DNA of 64,000 nucleotides from Kofleriaceae bacterium (lineage in GTDB: Bacteria; Myxococcota_A; Polyangia; Haliangiales; Haliangiaceae): NCBI GenBank assembly GCA_018057825.1, contig JAGPCY010000006.1:124001-188000 (forward strand), read 5' to 3'. The notes under the pieces were generated by a model that ran no database searches, was not told the DNA's origin, and was given only the letters and a program-made list of their open reading frames with translations. This document shows positions 28,184 through 36,716 of the stretch, piece by piece; within the stretch, counting starts at the first letter, position 1; each line of letters starts with the position of its first letter. The translations under genes and the position numbers were made by a program.

Positions 28184-29335
28184 GTGACGACCGCGCGTTT
28201 CAACGTGTTCATCGACGGCGCTCGCGCCGCCGGGCCGGGCGCCAAGACCCAGCTCGCGCGGGCCATCGCCGCGCGCTACGGCATCGCCGCCGCCGACCTC
28301 GAGCAGCGCTTCGCCCAGGGCCGCTTCCGGGTCAAGGGCAACGTCGACCGCGCCACCGCCGACAGCTACGTCGCCGACCTGTCGAGCCTCGGCGCGGTGT
28401 GCTCGATCGAGGCGGTCGACGCCCCGGCCCCGCCGGCGCCGGTGGCCGCCGCGGTGACCTTGCCCGGAGCCCAGCGCCTGCCCGCGCCGCGGTCGGCCGA
28501 CGACTTCGCGGCGCTGTCGGGGGAGTCGCCGCTGACGTTGTCGACCCTCGACGGCGCCAGCGAAGACGAGGCCCGGTCGTCGCGCCGCATCCCCCTGGCC
28601 GCCAGCTTCGGGCCGCCGGCGGAGGACAGCGGGCGCGGCTCGTCGCAGAAGCTGGCGCTGCCGGCCAGCTTCGGGCCGCCGGCCGAGGACAGCGGGCGCG
28701 GCTCGTCGCAGAAGCTGGCGCTGCCGGCGAGCTTCGGGCCGCCAGCCGAGGTGTCCGACGTCGCCGCGGCGGCCGACGACGGGCCGATCGAGGTGTTCGA
28801 CCCGTTCGCGCCGCCCGAGCTGCAGAGCCAGGAGCCTGAGCTGGCCTTGGCCGTCGAGCGCAAGCCGCGGATCTCGAGCCCGGCCCCGGCCGCGGCGCCG
28901 GCCGTCGAGCGAGACCCGCGCGGGCCGACCGCGCCGGCGATCGCGTCCGCGACCCTGGCCCCGGCGCCGTCCGAGGGCGCGCGCGCGGCCCCGGCGCGCG
29001 GGGGGCTCGGCCTTTTGCGCGACGACGTCGTCCGCTACGTCGCCGGGGTGGTCCTGGCGGTCGCGCTGGCGGCGATCCCGGCCTTGCTCTTCGGCGCGTC
29101 GCGACAGCGCGCGGCCTTCGCGGACCTCGACGCCCAGCTCGACAAGCGCCAGGCCGCGGTCGTCACCCGCGAGGACTGGGAGGGCCTCGACCGGATCCGG
29201 GCCTCGGTCCTCGACCGCAAGCAGGACGAGCGTCAGACGATCGTCGTTACGACCTTGCTCCTGTGGGCGGCGCTCGCCGGTGGGCTGGCCTGGGTGTGGT
29301 TCCGCAAGGTCGACTGGGACCGCCTGACCCGGTGA
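28184..29335 (+). CDS. Membrane protein with 21-residue tandem repeat
   Basis: 383 residues from GTG 28184. An N-terminal folded segment of ~75 residues (FNVFIDGARAAGPGAKTQLA..., GRFRVKGNVDRATA) of unknown family. A low-complexity region includes a near-exact tandem repeat of 21 residues (ASFGPPAEDSGRGSSQKLALP, twice plus a partial copy). Two C-terminal TM helices (~288-308 and ~352-372) flank a short charged loop (ADLDAQLDKRQAAVVTREDW). Probably a cytoplasmic sensor or adaptor anchored in the membrane; no function is known. It lies upstream of and is likely co-transcribed with the lipoprotein gene at 29367. Confidence 0.76.
   Translation: MTTARFNVFIDGARAAGPGAKTQLARAIAARYGIAAADLEQRFAQGRFRVKGNVDRATADSYVADLSSLGAVCSIEAVDAPAPPAPVAAAVTLPGAQRLPAPRSADDFAALSGESPLTLSTLDGASEDEARSSRRIPLAASFGPPAEDSGRGSSQKLALPASFGPPAEDSGRGSSQKLALPASFGPPAEVSDVAAAADDGPIEVFDPFAPPELQSQEPELALAVERKPRISSPAPAAAPAVERDPRGPTAPAIASATLAPAPSEGARAAPARGGLGLLRDDVVRYVAGVVLAVALAAIPALLFGASRQRAAFADLDAQLDKRQAAVVTREDWEGLDRIRASVLDRKQDERQTIVVTTLLLWAALAGGLAWVWFRKVDWDRLTR
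28601..28750 (+). repeat. 63-bp in-gene tandem repeat
   Basis: Units begin at 28601, 28664 and 28727 (the last partial). DNA identity between the first two is nearly complete, including synonymous sites, which suggests recent duplication. Confidence 0.85.
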
Positions 29336-29366
29336 TCGGCGGTCGCCGCGGGTGTACAACCGCGCG

Positions 29367-30266
29367 ATGAAGCTCGCCCTCGCGTTTGCCGCTGCCCTGG
29401 CCCTCCTGGGCTGCGAGAAGAAGAAGGCCGCGCCGGCCACGCCGTCCGCGCCGACGGCGACGACCCCACCGCCAGCGGGCGCGGTGCCGGCCGCCCCGGT
29501 CCCGGTCGAGGCCTCCCCCGACGGCCTCAAGCTCGGGAGCCAGGCGCCCAAGGTCGGCGAGGTCCGCACCGAGCGCGAGGAGCAGCTCACCAACCTCAAG
29601 GTCGACGCCGGCGGCAAGACCATCGAGATCGTCGGCAGCGAGCGCAAGGTCGAGCGCCAGGAGGTCGTCGCCGCGACCGGCGACGTCGTCGACAAGCTCA
29701 AGCTCACCTTCGTCGAGTTCGACAAGCAGGAGAAGATCGGCGGCAAGGATCGGCCGGCTAAGGCATCGGTCGCCGGCAAGACCTACCTGGTGTGGCGCGA
29801 GGGCAAGCAGCTCAAGGCGACCACCGAGGCGGGCGCCGCCGTCCCCGATGAGGAGGTCAAGGAGGTGGTCGGCAGCTCGCGCGGCGTCGGTCGGCCTCAG
29901 GCGATGGAGAGCATCATGGCGAAGCAGGTGTGGAAGGTCGGCGCGCGCTACGACCTCACCGCCGACGACCTGGCGAAGCTCAACGACCCGGCGACCCACG
30001 GCGACGACGAGCCGACCTTGACCTCGGGCTCGATGACGCTGCAGTCGTCGGCGGGCGGCAACGCCACCTTCGCCATGGAGATGAAGCTCCTGCAGGGCGC
30101 CGGCGGGGCCGAGATGGAGGTCCTCCTGCGCGGCACCGTCGTCCTCGAGATCGCCACCGGTCGCACCGTGTCCCTCGACTCGGTCGGCACCATCGGCGGC
30201 AAGATGGGCGGCGCGCCGGTCGCCGGCGAGCTCAAGGTCAAGACCACGTACCAGTACGGCGGCTGA
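29367..30266 (+). CDS. Lipoprotein with Lys-rich N-terminus
   Basis: 299 residues from ATG 29367. Lipobox ALLGC (Cys ~16), then EKKK and a Pro/Thr-rich linker. The mature domain is beta-rich with many Lys/Glu (EREEQLTNLKVDAGGKTIEIV..., VWKVGARYDLTADDLAKL, GSMTLQSSAGGNATFAMEMKLLQ), and each beta hairpin looks like part of a beta-sandwich or barrel. No family is recognised. TACAAC ends 6 nt before the ATG. The stop is followed 11 nt later by hexamer array C. Confidence 0.78.
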   Translation: MKLALAFAAALALLGCEKKKAAPATPSAPTATTPPPAGAVPAAPVPVEASPDGLKLGSQAPKVGEVRTEREEQLTNLKVDAGGKTIEIVGSERKVERQEVVAATGDVVDKLKLTFVEFDKQEKIGGKDRPAKASVAGKTYLVWREGKQLKATTEAGAAVPDEEVKEVVGSSRGVGRPQAMESIMAKQVWKVGARYDLTADDLAKLNDPATHGDDEPTLTSGSMTLQSSAGGNATFAMEMKLLQGAGGAEMEVLLRGTVVLEIATGRTVSLDSVGTIGGKMGGAPVAGELKVKTTYQYGG

Positions 30267-30277
30267 GCCGGCCCCTC

Positions 30278-30535
30278 GGGGTCGGGATCGGGATCGGGAT
30301 CGGGATCGGGATCGGGATCGGGATCGGGATCGGGATCGGGATCGGGATCGGGATCGGGATCGGGTTCGGGATCGGGATCGGGATCGGGATCGGCCTCCGC
30401 CTCGGTCTCGGTCTCGGTCTCGGCCTCGGCCTCGGCCTCCGTCTCGGTCTCGGCCTCGGTCTCGGTCTCGGCCTCCGCCTCGGACTCGGACTCGGCCTCG
30501 GTCTCGGTCTCGGCCTCCGCCCCAGCCCCCGCCTC
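30278..30535 (+). repeat. Hexamer array C with (GGGATC)19 G-quadruplex block
   Basis: On the plus strand there are 19 units of GGGATC (one GGGGTC, one GGGTTC) at 30278-30391, then 24 units of GGTCTC/GGCCTC/CGCCTC/GGACTC (30392-30535). It fills the convergent interval between the lipoprotein stop and the histidine-kinase stop; the last unit shares its final base with that stop codon. Every GGGATC unit contains a GATC site and three-G run. Confidence 0.96.
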
Positions 30536-33500
30536 TACGTTGCCGCCGCAGGCGGGGCCGGCAGCATGCGGGCGAGCACGCGGGTCAAGGTCGCCGCGTC
30601 GATCGGCTTCTGCAAGAAGGCGTCGGGGCGGTGGGAGGCGAACCGCTCGGCGACCCCGGCCTCGGCGTAGCCGCTGGCGATCACGATCGGCAGGTTGGGC
30701 GCGATCGCGCGGATCATGGCCATGGTCTCGACGCCGTCCATGCCCGGCATCGTCAGGTCGAGGATGACCAGGCGGTAGCGGTCCGGCGCGGCGCGCACCA
30801 GCTCGACGCCGAGCTCGCCGTTCTCGGCGGTGTCGGCCTGGTGGCCGCGCAGCGCCAGGATGCGGGCCAGCGAGCGCCGCATCAGCTCCTCGTCGTCGAT
30901 CACCAGCACGGTCGCGTGGGCGACCTCGCGCGGCGGCGGGCGGGTGTCGACCGCGCGGGGCGGCGGCGCGCTGGCCGCCGCGGCGCTGGGCAGGAGGACG
31001 CGGAAGCGGGTGCCCTCGCCGACCGTCGACGATACGTAGAGTCCACCGCGATGGGCGCGGACGATGCCCTGCGCGCCGGCCAGGCCCAGGCCGCGGCCGG
31101 TGAACTTGGTGGTGAAGAACGGCTCGAAGATCCGGCGCAGGATGTCGGGCGGCATGCCGCAGCCGTTGTCCTCCACCAGGAGCTGGACGTGGCCCAGCTC
31201 GGAGGTCGCCGGCGCCACCACCTCGTGCTCCCCCGGCTCGGGGCGCGCCGCGGCCAGCCCCGTGCTCACCCACACCGTGCCGCGGCCGTCGGGCAGCGAC
31301 TCGACCGCGTTCAGGACCAGGTTCATCAACACCTGCTGGATCGACGCGACGTCGACCTCGACCTCGGGCAGGTCGAGGCCGAGCTCGAGCTCGAGGTGAG
31401 CGCTGCGCAACGACGCGCGCAGGAGCGCCTGGCACTCGCGGATCAGCGCGTCGAGCCGGGTGCGCTGAGTGAGCAGGCGCGCGCGGCCGGCGTAGGCCAG
31501 CATCTGACGGCATAGCTCGGCGGCGCGCGTCGCGGCGTCGCCGATGTCGGCGAGCGCGCTGGCCGCCACGGGGTCGGCCGTGACCGCGGGCTTCACCGCC
31601 GACAGGTTCATCAGTACGCCGGTCAGGATGTTGTTGAAGTCGTGGGCGATCCCACCGGCGAGGATCCCCAGGCTCTCGAGCCGCGCCGCCTCCTGGAGGC
31701 CTTGCGCCAACGTGGCCTGCTGGTGGCGGGAGGTGATGTCGGTGTGGGTCACGAGGGCGCCACCGCGCGGCGCCGGCAGCGCGGTCACGTTCATCCAGAA
31801 CCAGCGCTCCTGGGTCGCGGTGTGGCACGGGTAGTCGAGGTCGGCCGACGGGCTGCGCCCCGACAGGACGTCGGTCAGGGCCTGGAGCGCGGCCGCGGCG
31901 TCGGGGTCGCGGCGCAGCGTGGCCAGGTAGTCGCCGCCGACCCAGCGGTGGTCCCTCGAGCCGCCGTTGTCGACCCAGAAGCGATCCCAGCCGGCGTTGG
32001 TGGCGACGATGCGGCCGTCGCGATCGAGCACCGCGACGTGCGACCGGCTGGCGCCGATCATGGTCTGCAGCAGGTCGAGCTGGTCGTGCTCCAGGCGGCG
32101 CACGGTCTCGCGCTCGGTCACGTCCTGGAACACGATCACGTAGCCGTCGCGCTCGCTGTCGCCGCTGCGGTACGGTTGCACGCGACGGAGAAAGTGTCGG
32201 CCGTCGGCGAGGTGGAGGACGGTCTCGACCGGCGCCGGGCGCTGGCTGACCTGCTCGATCACCGCGTGCAGATCGTCGTCGGGCACGCGGGAGGTGATGT
32301 GGGCCAGCGGGCGGCCCTGGTCGTGGGGCAACAGGTTCAGGACCGCGCTGGCGCCGGCCGTGAACATGCGGATCGACAGCCCGCGATCGACGAACAGCAC
32401 GCCGTCGACGGTGTTCGCGATCAGGTTGCGCAGGTCGGCCTCGGCGTCGGCCAGCTCGCGGATCTTCTGGTTGTACTCGGAGTTGACGCTGTGCAGCTCC
32501 TCGTTGACCGACTGCAGCTCCTCGTTGGTGCTCTGGAGCTCCTCGTTGCTGGCGATCAGCTCCTCGTTGGAGGCCTGGAGCTCCTCGTTGGTCGCCTCGA
32601 CCTCCTCGAGCATGGCGTGGAACGACTCGCGCGACTCCTGGGCCTCGAGCTCGAGCTGGCGCAGGCGCAGGGCGATGTCGTCAGCGACCTCGAACGGGCG
32701 CGGGGCGTCGGCGACCGCGCCGAGCGCCGGCTCTACGAACGACACCAGGTAGTAGGGCGCGCCTCCGGTGGGGTCCTCGAGCGGCTCGACGATCAGGTCG
32801 ACCGTGGCCGGGCTGGTCAGGCCGGTCGCGACGGCCCGCGCCTCGATGCGGCTGCGCCGGCGGATCGCCGTGGCGATCGCCGTGGTCAGCGCGATCCGTA
32901 CCTCGCCTTCGGCCATCGCCACCACGTCGAGGGTCGGCCGGCCGGGTGGCGGCCGCAAGAACCGGCTGACGTCGCCGAACACGTACTGCTGCTCGCGCCG
33001 CTCATCGATCAGCACCCCGGTCGGTACATGGCGCGCCAACAGCACGTCGTAGATGCGCGTCAGCCGGCTGTCGGTGCCGAGGCGCGGTCGCGGCGGCGGC
33101 GCCATCGGCAGGGGCGCCCCGCCGACCGGGGGATCGACGGTCAGGCGGGTGTCGCTGTCCTTGCGGTAGAGCTTCCAGGTGCGATCGGTGGTCGCGAAGC
33201 GGCCCTCGAGGTCGCCGATCGACTCGCTGGGGCCGAGGAACAGGTGACCGTGGAGCCGCAGCGCGAAGTAGAACGAGGCCAGCGCGCGGGCCTGGGCCGC
33301 GGGCTGGAAGTAGATGAGGACGTTGCGGCAGCTCACCAGATCGATGCGGTTGAACGGCACGTCCTTCAAGAGGTTGTGGGGCGAGAACAACACCCGCTTG
33401 CGCACGCGCGGGTGGACGACGAAGCGGCCGTCGGGCTCGGCGACGAAGAACTCCCCGCGCAGCTCGGCCGGCACGCCGTCGAGGGCCTCGGCCGGGTAGG

Positions 33501-34587
33501 TGCCGTCGCTGGCGATCCGCAGCGACTCGCGGTGGACGTCGGTCGCGAACACCCGCAGGTTGGGCGGGCGCTCGCGGTGCTCGAGCTCGCGCAGGAACAG
33601 GATCGCCAGGGAGTAGGCCTCCTCGCCGGTGGCGCAGCCGGCGACCCACACCCGGATGTCGTCGCTGGGCGGCACCGCGGCCACGATCTCCGGGACCACC
33701 TGATCGCGCAGCACCTCGAAGGCCAGCGGATCGCGGAAGAAGCGCGTGACGCCGATCAAGAGGTCGCGGCCGAGCTGCGCCAGCTCGGCGGGGTTGGTCA
33801 ACGTCCGCCGGCAGTAGTCCTCGACCGACGGGCAGGCGGCGAACTCCATGCGCCGGCGGATGCGCCGGTTGAGGGTGCCGGGCTTGTAGACGCTGAAGTC
33901 GATGTCGAGCACGTCGCGGAGCCGGTCGAGCAGGGCGGTGAGGCTGCTCACCTCGGGCACCGCCACCGACGCGTCGGTGAGGTCGTCGGCGCTGCCGCGG
34001 GCGTGGGCGATCAGGTACTCGGGGATCTCCTCGGGGGCCAGCACGCGATGGACGAAGCCGGTGCCGATCGCGGCGCGCGGCATGCCGTCGAAGCGGGCGG
34101 TGCGCTCGGTCTGCGCCAGGGCCAGGCCACCGGCGGCGTGGATGTCGCGCACGCCAGACGAGCCGTCGGAGCCGGTGCCCGACAGGACGATCGCGATCGC
34201 GTGGTCGCCCCAGGCGGCGGCCAGCGAGCGGAAGAACCGGCTGATCGGCAGGTGGATCGGCGTGTCGGACAGGCGCTCGACGAGGTCCAGGCGATCGCCG
34301 TCGATCAGCATCTCCTTGCCCGGGGGCAGGAGGTAGATCGAGTTGGCCGCGACCGTGGTCGGCTCGACGACCTTCAGCACTGGCATGCGGGTGAACCGCG
34401 CCAGGAGCTCGTCCATCAGGCTCTTGAAGTCGGGCGACAGGTGCTGGATGACGACGAACGCCATACCGGTGTCGGCTGGCATGGCCTTGAACAGGCGCTC
34501 GAGGGCCTCGAGGCCACCCGCCGACGCACCGATCCCGACCACGAAGGACGGGCGCTGGTACGGACCGTTATTGTCGTGACTGACCAT
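30535..34587 (-). CDS. CheB-CheR-PAS-histidine kinase-receiver hybrid protein
   Basis: 1350 residues from ATG 34587. Domains in order: CheB methylesterase (~15-205; VGIGASAGG with catalytic Ser, IQHLSPD, VLSGTGSDGSSG), CheR methyltransferase (~220-490; VWVAGCATGEEAYSLA SAM site, SCRNVLIYF), a linker, then a coiled coil of NEELQSTNEEL heptads (~660-725). Two PAS domains follow, then HisKA (GGIAHDFNNIL with phospho-His), HATPase (VEDNGCGMPPDILRR, GRGLGLAGAQG) and a C-terminal REC (VLVIDDEEL, LDLTMPGMD, QKPID). It couples chemoreceptor-type modification enzymes to phosphorelay signalling. Its stop abuts hexamer array C. Confidence 0.93.
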   Translation of the reverse strand: MVSHDNNGPYQRPSFVVGIGASAGGLEALERLFKAMPADTGMAFVVIQHLSPDFKSLMDELLARFTRMPVLKVVEPTTVAANSIYLLPPGKEMLIDGDRLDLVERLSDTPIHLPISRFFRSLAAAWGDHAIAIVLSGTGSDGSSGVRDIHAAGGLALAQTERTARFDGMPRAAIGTGFVHRVLAPEEIPEYLIAHARGSADDLTDASVAVPEVSSLTALLDRLRDVLDIDFSVYKPGTLNRRIRRRMEFAACPSVEDYCRRTLTNPAELAQLGRDLLIGVTRFFRDPLAFEVLRDQVVPEIVAAVPPSDDIRVWVAGCATGEEAYSLAILFLRELEHRERPPNLRVFATDVHRESLRIASDGTYPAEALDGVPAELRGEFFVAEPDGRFVVHPRVRKRVLFSPHNLLKDVPFNRIDLVSCRNVLIYFQPAAQARALASFYFALRLHGHLFLGPSESIGDLEGRFATTDRTWKLYRKDSDTRLTVDPPVGGAPLPMAPPPRPRLGTDSRLTRIYDVLLARHVPTGVLIDERREQQYVFGDVSRFLRPPPGRPTLDVVAMAEGEVRIALTTAIATAIRRRSRIEARAVATGLTSPATVDLIVEPLEDPTGGAPYYLVSFVEPALGAVADAPRPFEVADDIALRLRQLELEAQESRESFHAMLEEVEATNEELQASNEELIASNEELQSTNEELQSVNEELHSVNSEYNQKIRELADAEADLRNLIANTVDGVLFVDRGLSIRMFTAGASAVLNLLPHDQGRPLAHITSRVPDDDLHAVIEQVSQRPAPVETVLHLADGRHFLRRVQPYRSGDSERDGYVIVFQDVTERETVRRLEHDQLDLLQTMIGASRSHVAVLDRDGRIVATNAGWDRFWVDNGGSRDHRWVGGDYLATLRRDPDAAAALQALTDVLSGRSPSADLDYPCHTATQERWFWMNVTALPAPRGGALVTHTDITSRHQQATLAQGLQEAARLESLGILAGGIAHDFNNILTGVLMNLSAVKPAVTADPVAASALADIGDAATRAAELCRQMLAYAGRARLLTQRTRLDALIRECQALLRASLRSAHLELELGLDLPEVEVDVASIQQVLMNLVLNAVESLPDGRGTVWVSTGLAAARPEPGEHEVVAPATSELGHVQLLVEDNGCGMPPDILRRIFEPFFTTKFTGRGLGLAGAQGIVRAHRGGLYVSSTVGEGTRFRVLLPSAAAASAPPPRAVDTRPPPREVAHATVLVIDDEELMRRSLARILALRGHQADTAENGELGVELVRAAPDRYRLVILDLTMPGMDGVETMAMIRAIAPNLPIVIASGYAEAGVAERFASHRPDAFLQKPIDAATLTRVLARMLPAPPAAAT

Positions 34588-34684
34588 GGCGACGCTCCGG
34601 GTCGCGAGCGGCGGCCCGCTCACCTCGTGCTCGCCGGGACCGGGGCGCGCCGCGGTCGGCGCGACGGACCAGCAGCACCTTCAT
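34568..34684 (-). CDS. Possible 38-aa basic leader peptide overlapping the hybrid-kinase start
   Basis: ATG 34684 follows TAGCCT by exactly 8 nt, the leaderless geometry of this genome. The ORF (MKVLLVRRADRG..., Arg-rich) ends inside the start region of the hybrid kinase in another frame. It could be a leader peptide or simply the first AUG on the kinase transcript. Confidence 0.25.
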   Translation of the reverse strand: MKVLLVRRADRGAPRSRRARGERAAARDPERRHGQSRQ

Positions 34685-34692
34685 GGTCGACG

Positions 34693-34698
34693 AGGCTA
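34693..34698 (-). promoter_or_regulatory. -10-like TAGCCT upstream of hybrid kinase
   Basis: TAGCCT ends 8 nt before ATG 34684, with TTGGGC (34715-34720) 16 bp upstream as a weak -35. The gap 34699-34916 holds no accepted gene. Confidence 0.38.
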
Positions 34699-34916
34699 GC
34701 AAAGCGCGAACCTGGCCCAAAGCCCATTTCCGGCCGGGCAGCGCGCAGGGCCTTCGTCGGTGGGGCGGGGCCACGCAGCACCTTCGCGGTCGGCAGGGGG
34801 CCCCGGTCCTGGGTGGTACCCGAGCTGGGTGAGGTCGTGGCCGCACGCGGACGCGGCCGAGGGCGAGGTCACCCCGCGCCGGTGGGGGGCGGGCGGCGGT
34901 GGGCGCCGGCGGCGGC

Positions 34917-35498
34917 TCAGTTCACCGGCTGCTCGTCGCGCAGCCGCATGGGGCCGACGTCGGCCGGGCGGTGCGCGGTCGGCGCCTTGGCGGCGTAGAA
35001 CGCGCGGATGCGATCCATGTCGGCGCTGACCTCGCCGGTCAGATGGATCGGCGCGCCGCAGCCGACCCGCTTGCGCCGGTAGTCGACGTAGCCCGGGACG
35101 ATCGGCACGCCGGCGCCGCGAGCGATGTGATAGAAGCCCGACTTCCAGTGCTCGGCGCGGCTGCGCGTGCCCTCGGGCGGGATCACCAGCCACAGCCGCT
35201 CGCGCTCGCGCAGCTCGGCAATCATCGCGTCGACGACGTTGTTGGCCTTGGAGCGATCGATGCCGATCGCGCCCAGCCGCCGCATGATCGGTCCCATCGG
35301 ACCGCGCAGCCAGTCGTCCTTGATCATGAACGACATGTGGATGCCGGTGGCCGCCGCCATGGCCAAGAGCAGGACGCCATCCCAGTTGCTGGTGTGGGGC
35401 ACGCCCAAGGCGACACACTTGGGGACGTCCGGCATCGTGCCCTCGACCTCCCAGCCGGCGGTGTGCAGGAGGCGCTGGGCCAGGCGCTGGCGGATCAC
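34917..35498 (-). CDS. 1-acylglycerol-phosphate acyltransferase-like protein
   Basis: 193 residues from GTG 35498, overlapping the GST stop by 4 bp (GTGA). The PlsC-family motif I HTSNWD (HX4D, ~34-39), the IGIDRSKANN block and the PEGTRS motif III (~104-109) are present. There is no N-terminal TM helix, and the protein is short for a phospholipid-making PlsC; it resembles the soluble 'glycerol acyltransferase' group found in myxobacteria. It likely transfers acyl groups to a lysolipid or similar acceptor at the membrane. Translationally coupled to the GST-like protein upstream. Confidence 0.84.
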   Translation of the reverse strand: MIRQRLAQRLLHTAGWEVEGTMPDVPKCVALGVPHTSNWDGVLLLAMAAATGIHMSFMIKDDWLRGPMGPIMRRLGAIGIDRSKANNVVDAMIAELRERERLWLVIPPEGTRSRAEHWKSGFYHIARGAGVPIVPGYVDYRRKRVGCGAPIHLTGEVSADMDRIRAFYAAKAPTAHRPADVGPMRLRDEQPVN

Positions 35499-36088
35499 GA
35501 CACCACCGGCTTGGTGGCGGCCAGGCTCGGGCGCGCGCCGATCGCGGCCCGCAGCGCGGCGAAGTCGTCGGCGTGGCGCGCGGTCGGGTAGACCTCGCGG
35601 AAGTCCATCCAGTCGAGGGCGCACACCAGCGACAGCTCGGCCAGGCCCAGGCCGCGGGCTGGATCGTAGGTCGGCAGCTCGCCGGCCAGCCAGTCGAAGA
35701 TGGTCGCGACCCGCTCGAGCTGGCGCGGCCCGTAGGGGATCGCCATCGGGTCGAGGCCGTCGCGCTTGAGGTAGAAGACGGCGATCGCCGAGTCGAGGGC
35801 GGCGTCGACCGCGTTCACCAGGTTGGCCTCGCGCCAGCGATCGCGCGGCGCCCGCAGTGGCCCGTAGCCGCGGGTGGTCGTGAGCCAGTCGATGATCACC
35901 CGCGAGTCGAACAGCAGGCGGCCGTCGACCTCGGCGATCGGCACCTTGGCGATCGGCGTCAGCGCGCGTAGCCGGGCCTGACCGTCGTCGTGGGCGGTGT
36001 TGATCAGCTCGTAGCCGACGTCGAGCTCGGCGGCGACGACGCGGACCCGGCGGACGAACGGGGAGGTGGTGGTGCCGTAGAGCTTCAC
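35495..36088 (-). CDS. Glutathione S-transferase family protein
   Basis: 197 residues from GTG 36088. Thioredoxin-like N-terminal domain (MKLYGTTTSPFVRRVRVVAAELD; VPIAEVDGRLLFDSRVIIDWL with the cis-Pro and Glu/Ser-Asp GSH-site equivalents) and an alpha-helical C-terminal domain. The catalytic Ser/Thr region is SPFVRR. It conjugates or reduces using glutathione in cytosol; the substrate is unknown. TAGACT (36096-36101) ends 7 nt before the start and overlaps the stop of the upstream ABC ATPase gene. Confidence 0.87.
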   Translation of the reverse strand: MKLYGTTTSPFVRRVRVVAAELDVGYELINTAHDDGQARLRALTPIAKVPIAEVDGRLLFDSRVIIDWLTTTRGYGPLRAPRDRWREANLVNAVDAALDSAIAVFYLKRDGLDPMAIPYGPRQLERVATIFDWLAGELPTYDPARGLGLAELSLVCALDWMDFREVYPTARHADDFAALRAAIGARPSLAATKPVVS

Positions 36089-36095
36089 GGCGCGC

Positions 36096-36101
36096 AGTCT
36101 A
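36096..36101 (-). promoter_or_regulatory. -10-like TAGACT for the GST-acyltransferase pair
   Basis: TAGACT on the minus strand ends 7 nt before GTG 36088; it contains the ABC ATPase TAG stop. Confidence 0.38.
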
Positions 36102-36716
36102 CCCGACCAGCCGGCCGCGCTCGAGGACCAGGCGGCGAGTCGCCAGGCGATCCTGGACGGCAGGATCGTGGGTGGCGATCAACGCGGCGGCGCCGGCGGC
36201 GGTCGCCGCGGTGACGAGCGCCGCCAGCGCGGTCAGCCCGGCGGCGTCGAGGCCGTTGTCGGGCTCGTCGAGGATCAGGGCCGGTGGCCCGCCGATCAGC
36301 GCGGCCGCCAGGCACGCGCGTCGACGCTGCCCGAGGGAGAGCTGGCCGAGGCGGCGATCGGCGATCGCCTCGAGCGCCAGGGCGTCGGCGACCGCGGGCG
36401 GCATCGCCGCGCCGCCGCGCAGGCCGCCGACCAGCGCCCACAGCTCGGCCGCGGTCAGGTGATCGGGCGGATCGGCGCCCTCGGGGACGTAGCCGACCCA
36501 GCGCCGCGGCCCCGAGGTCGCGCCGGCGATCGCGACCCACCCGCGATCGATCGTCAGCGCGCCGGCGATCATCGCCAGCGTCGTCGACTTGCCGGCGCCG
36601 TTGCCGCCGCACAGCGCGACGATCTCGCCGGGCGCGATCGCGAACGACAACTCGTCGACGACCCAGCGCCCGCCGCGCCGCTTGCCCAGGCCGCGGGCCT
36701 CGATCGCCGCGGTCAT
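36099..36716 (-). CDS. ABC transporter ATP-binding protein
   Basis: 205 residues. Walker A GGNGAGKST (~38-46), a Q-loop-like segment, an LSLGQRRR signature in place of LSGGQ (~122-128), Walker B ALILDEPDNGLD and the switch His (ATHD). The LSLGQ variation is seen in exporters of the CcmA/NatA type. It pairs with the overlapping permease (ATGA, 36713-36716). The protein is short but complete. Confidence 0.88.
   Translation of the reverse strand: MTAAIEARGLGKRRGGRWVVDELSFAIAPGEIVALCGGNGAGKSTTLAMIAGALTIDRGWVAIAGATSGPRRWVGYVPEGADPPDHLTAAELWALVGGLRGGAAMPPAVADALALEAIADRRLGQLSLGQRRRACLAAALIGGPPALILDEPDNGLDAAGLTALAALVTAATAAGAAALIATHDPAVQDRLATRRLVLERGRLVG

Noticed and set aside
27880-28266. Minus-strand ORF in the 27.8-28.2 kb gap
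   Set aside because: Pro/Ala/Arg composition, overlaps the start of the 28184 gene, no motif or promoter-like box.
34699-34916. Short ORFs between hybrid kinase and acyltransferase
   Set aside because: No family pattern and compositional bias typical of non-coding high-GC DNA.
31642-34998. Long plus-strand open frame of ~1118 codons
   Set aside because: Antisense to the hybrid kinase, whose domains are clear; the shadow has no motif and unnatural composition.
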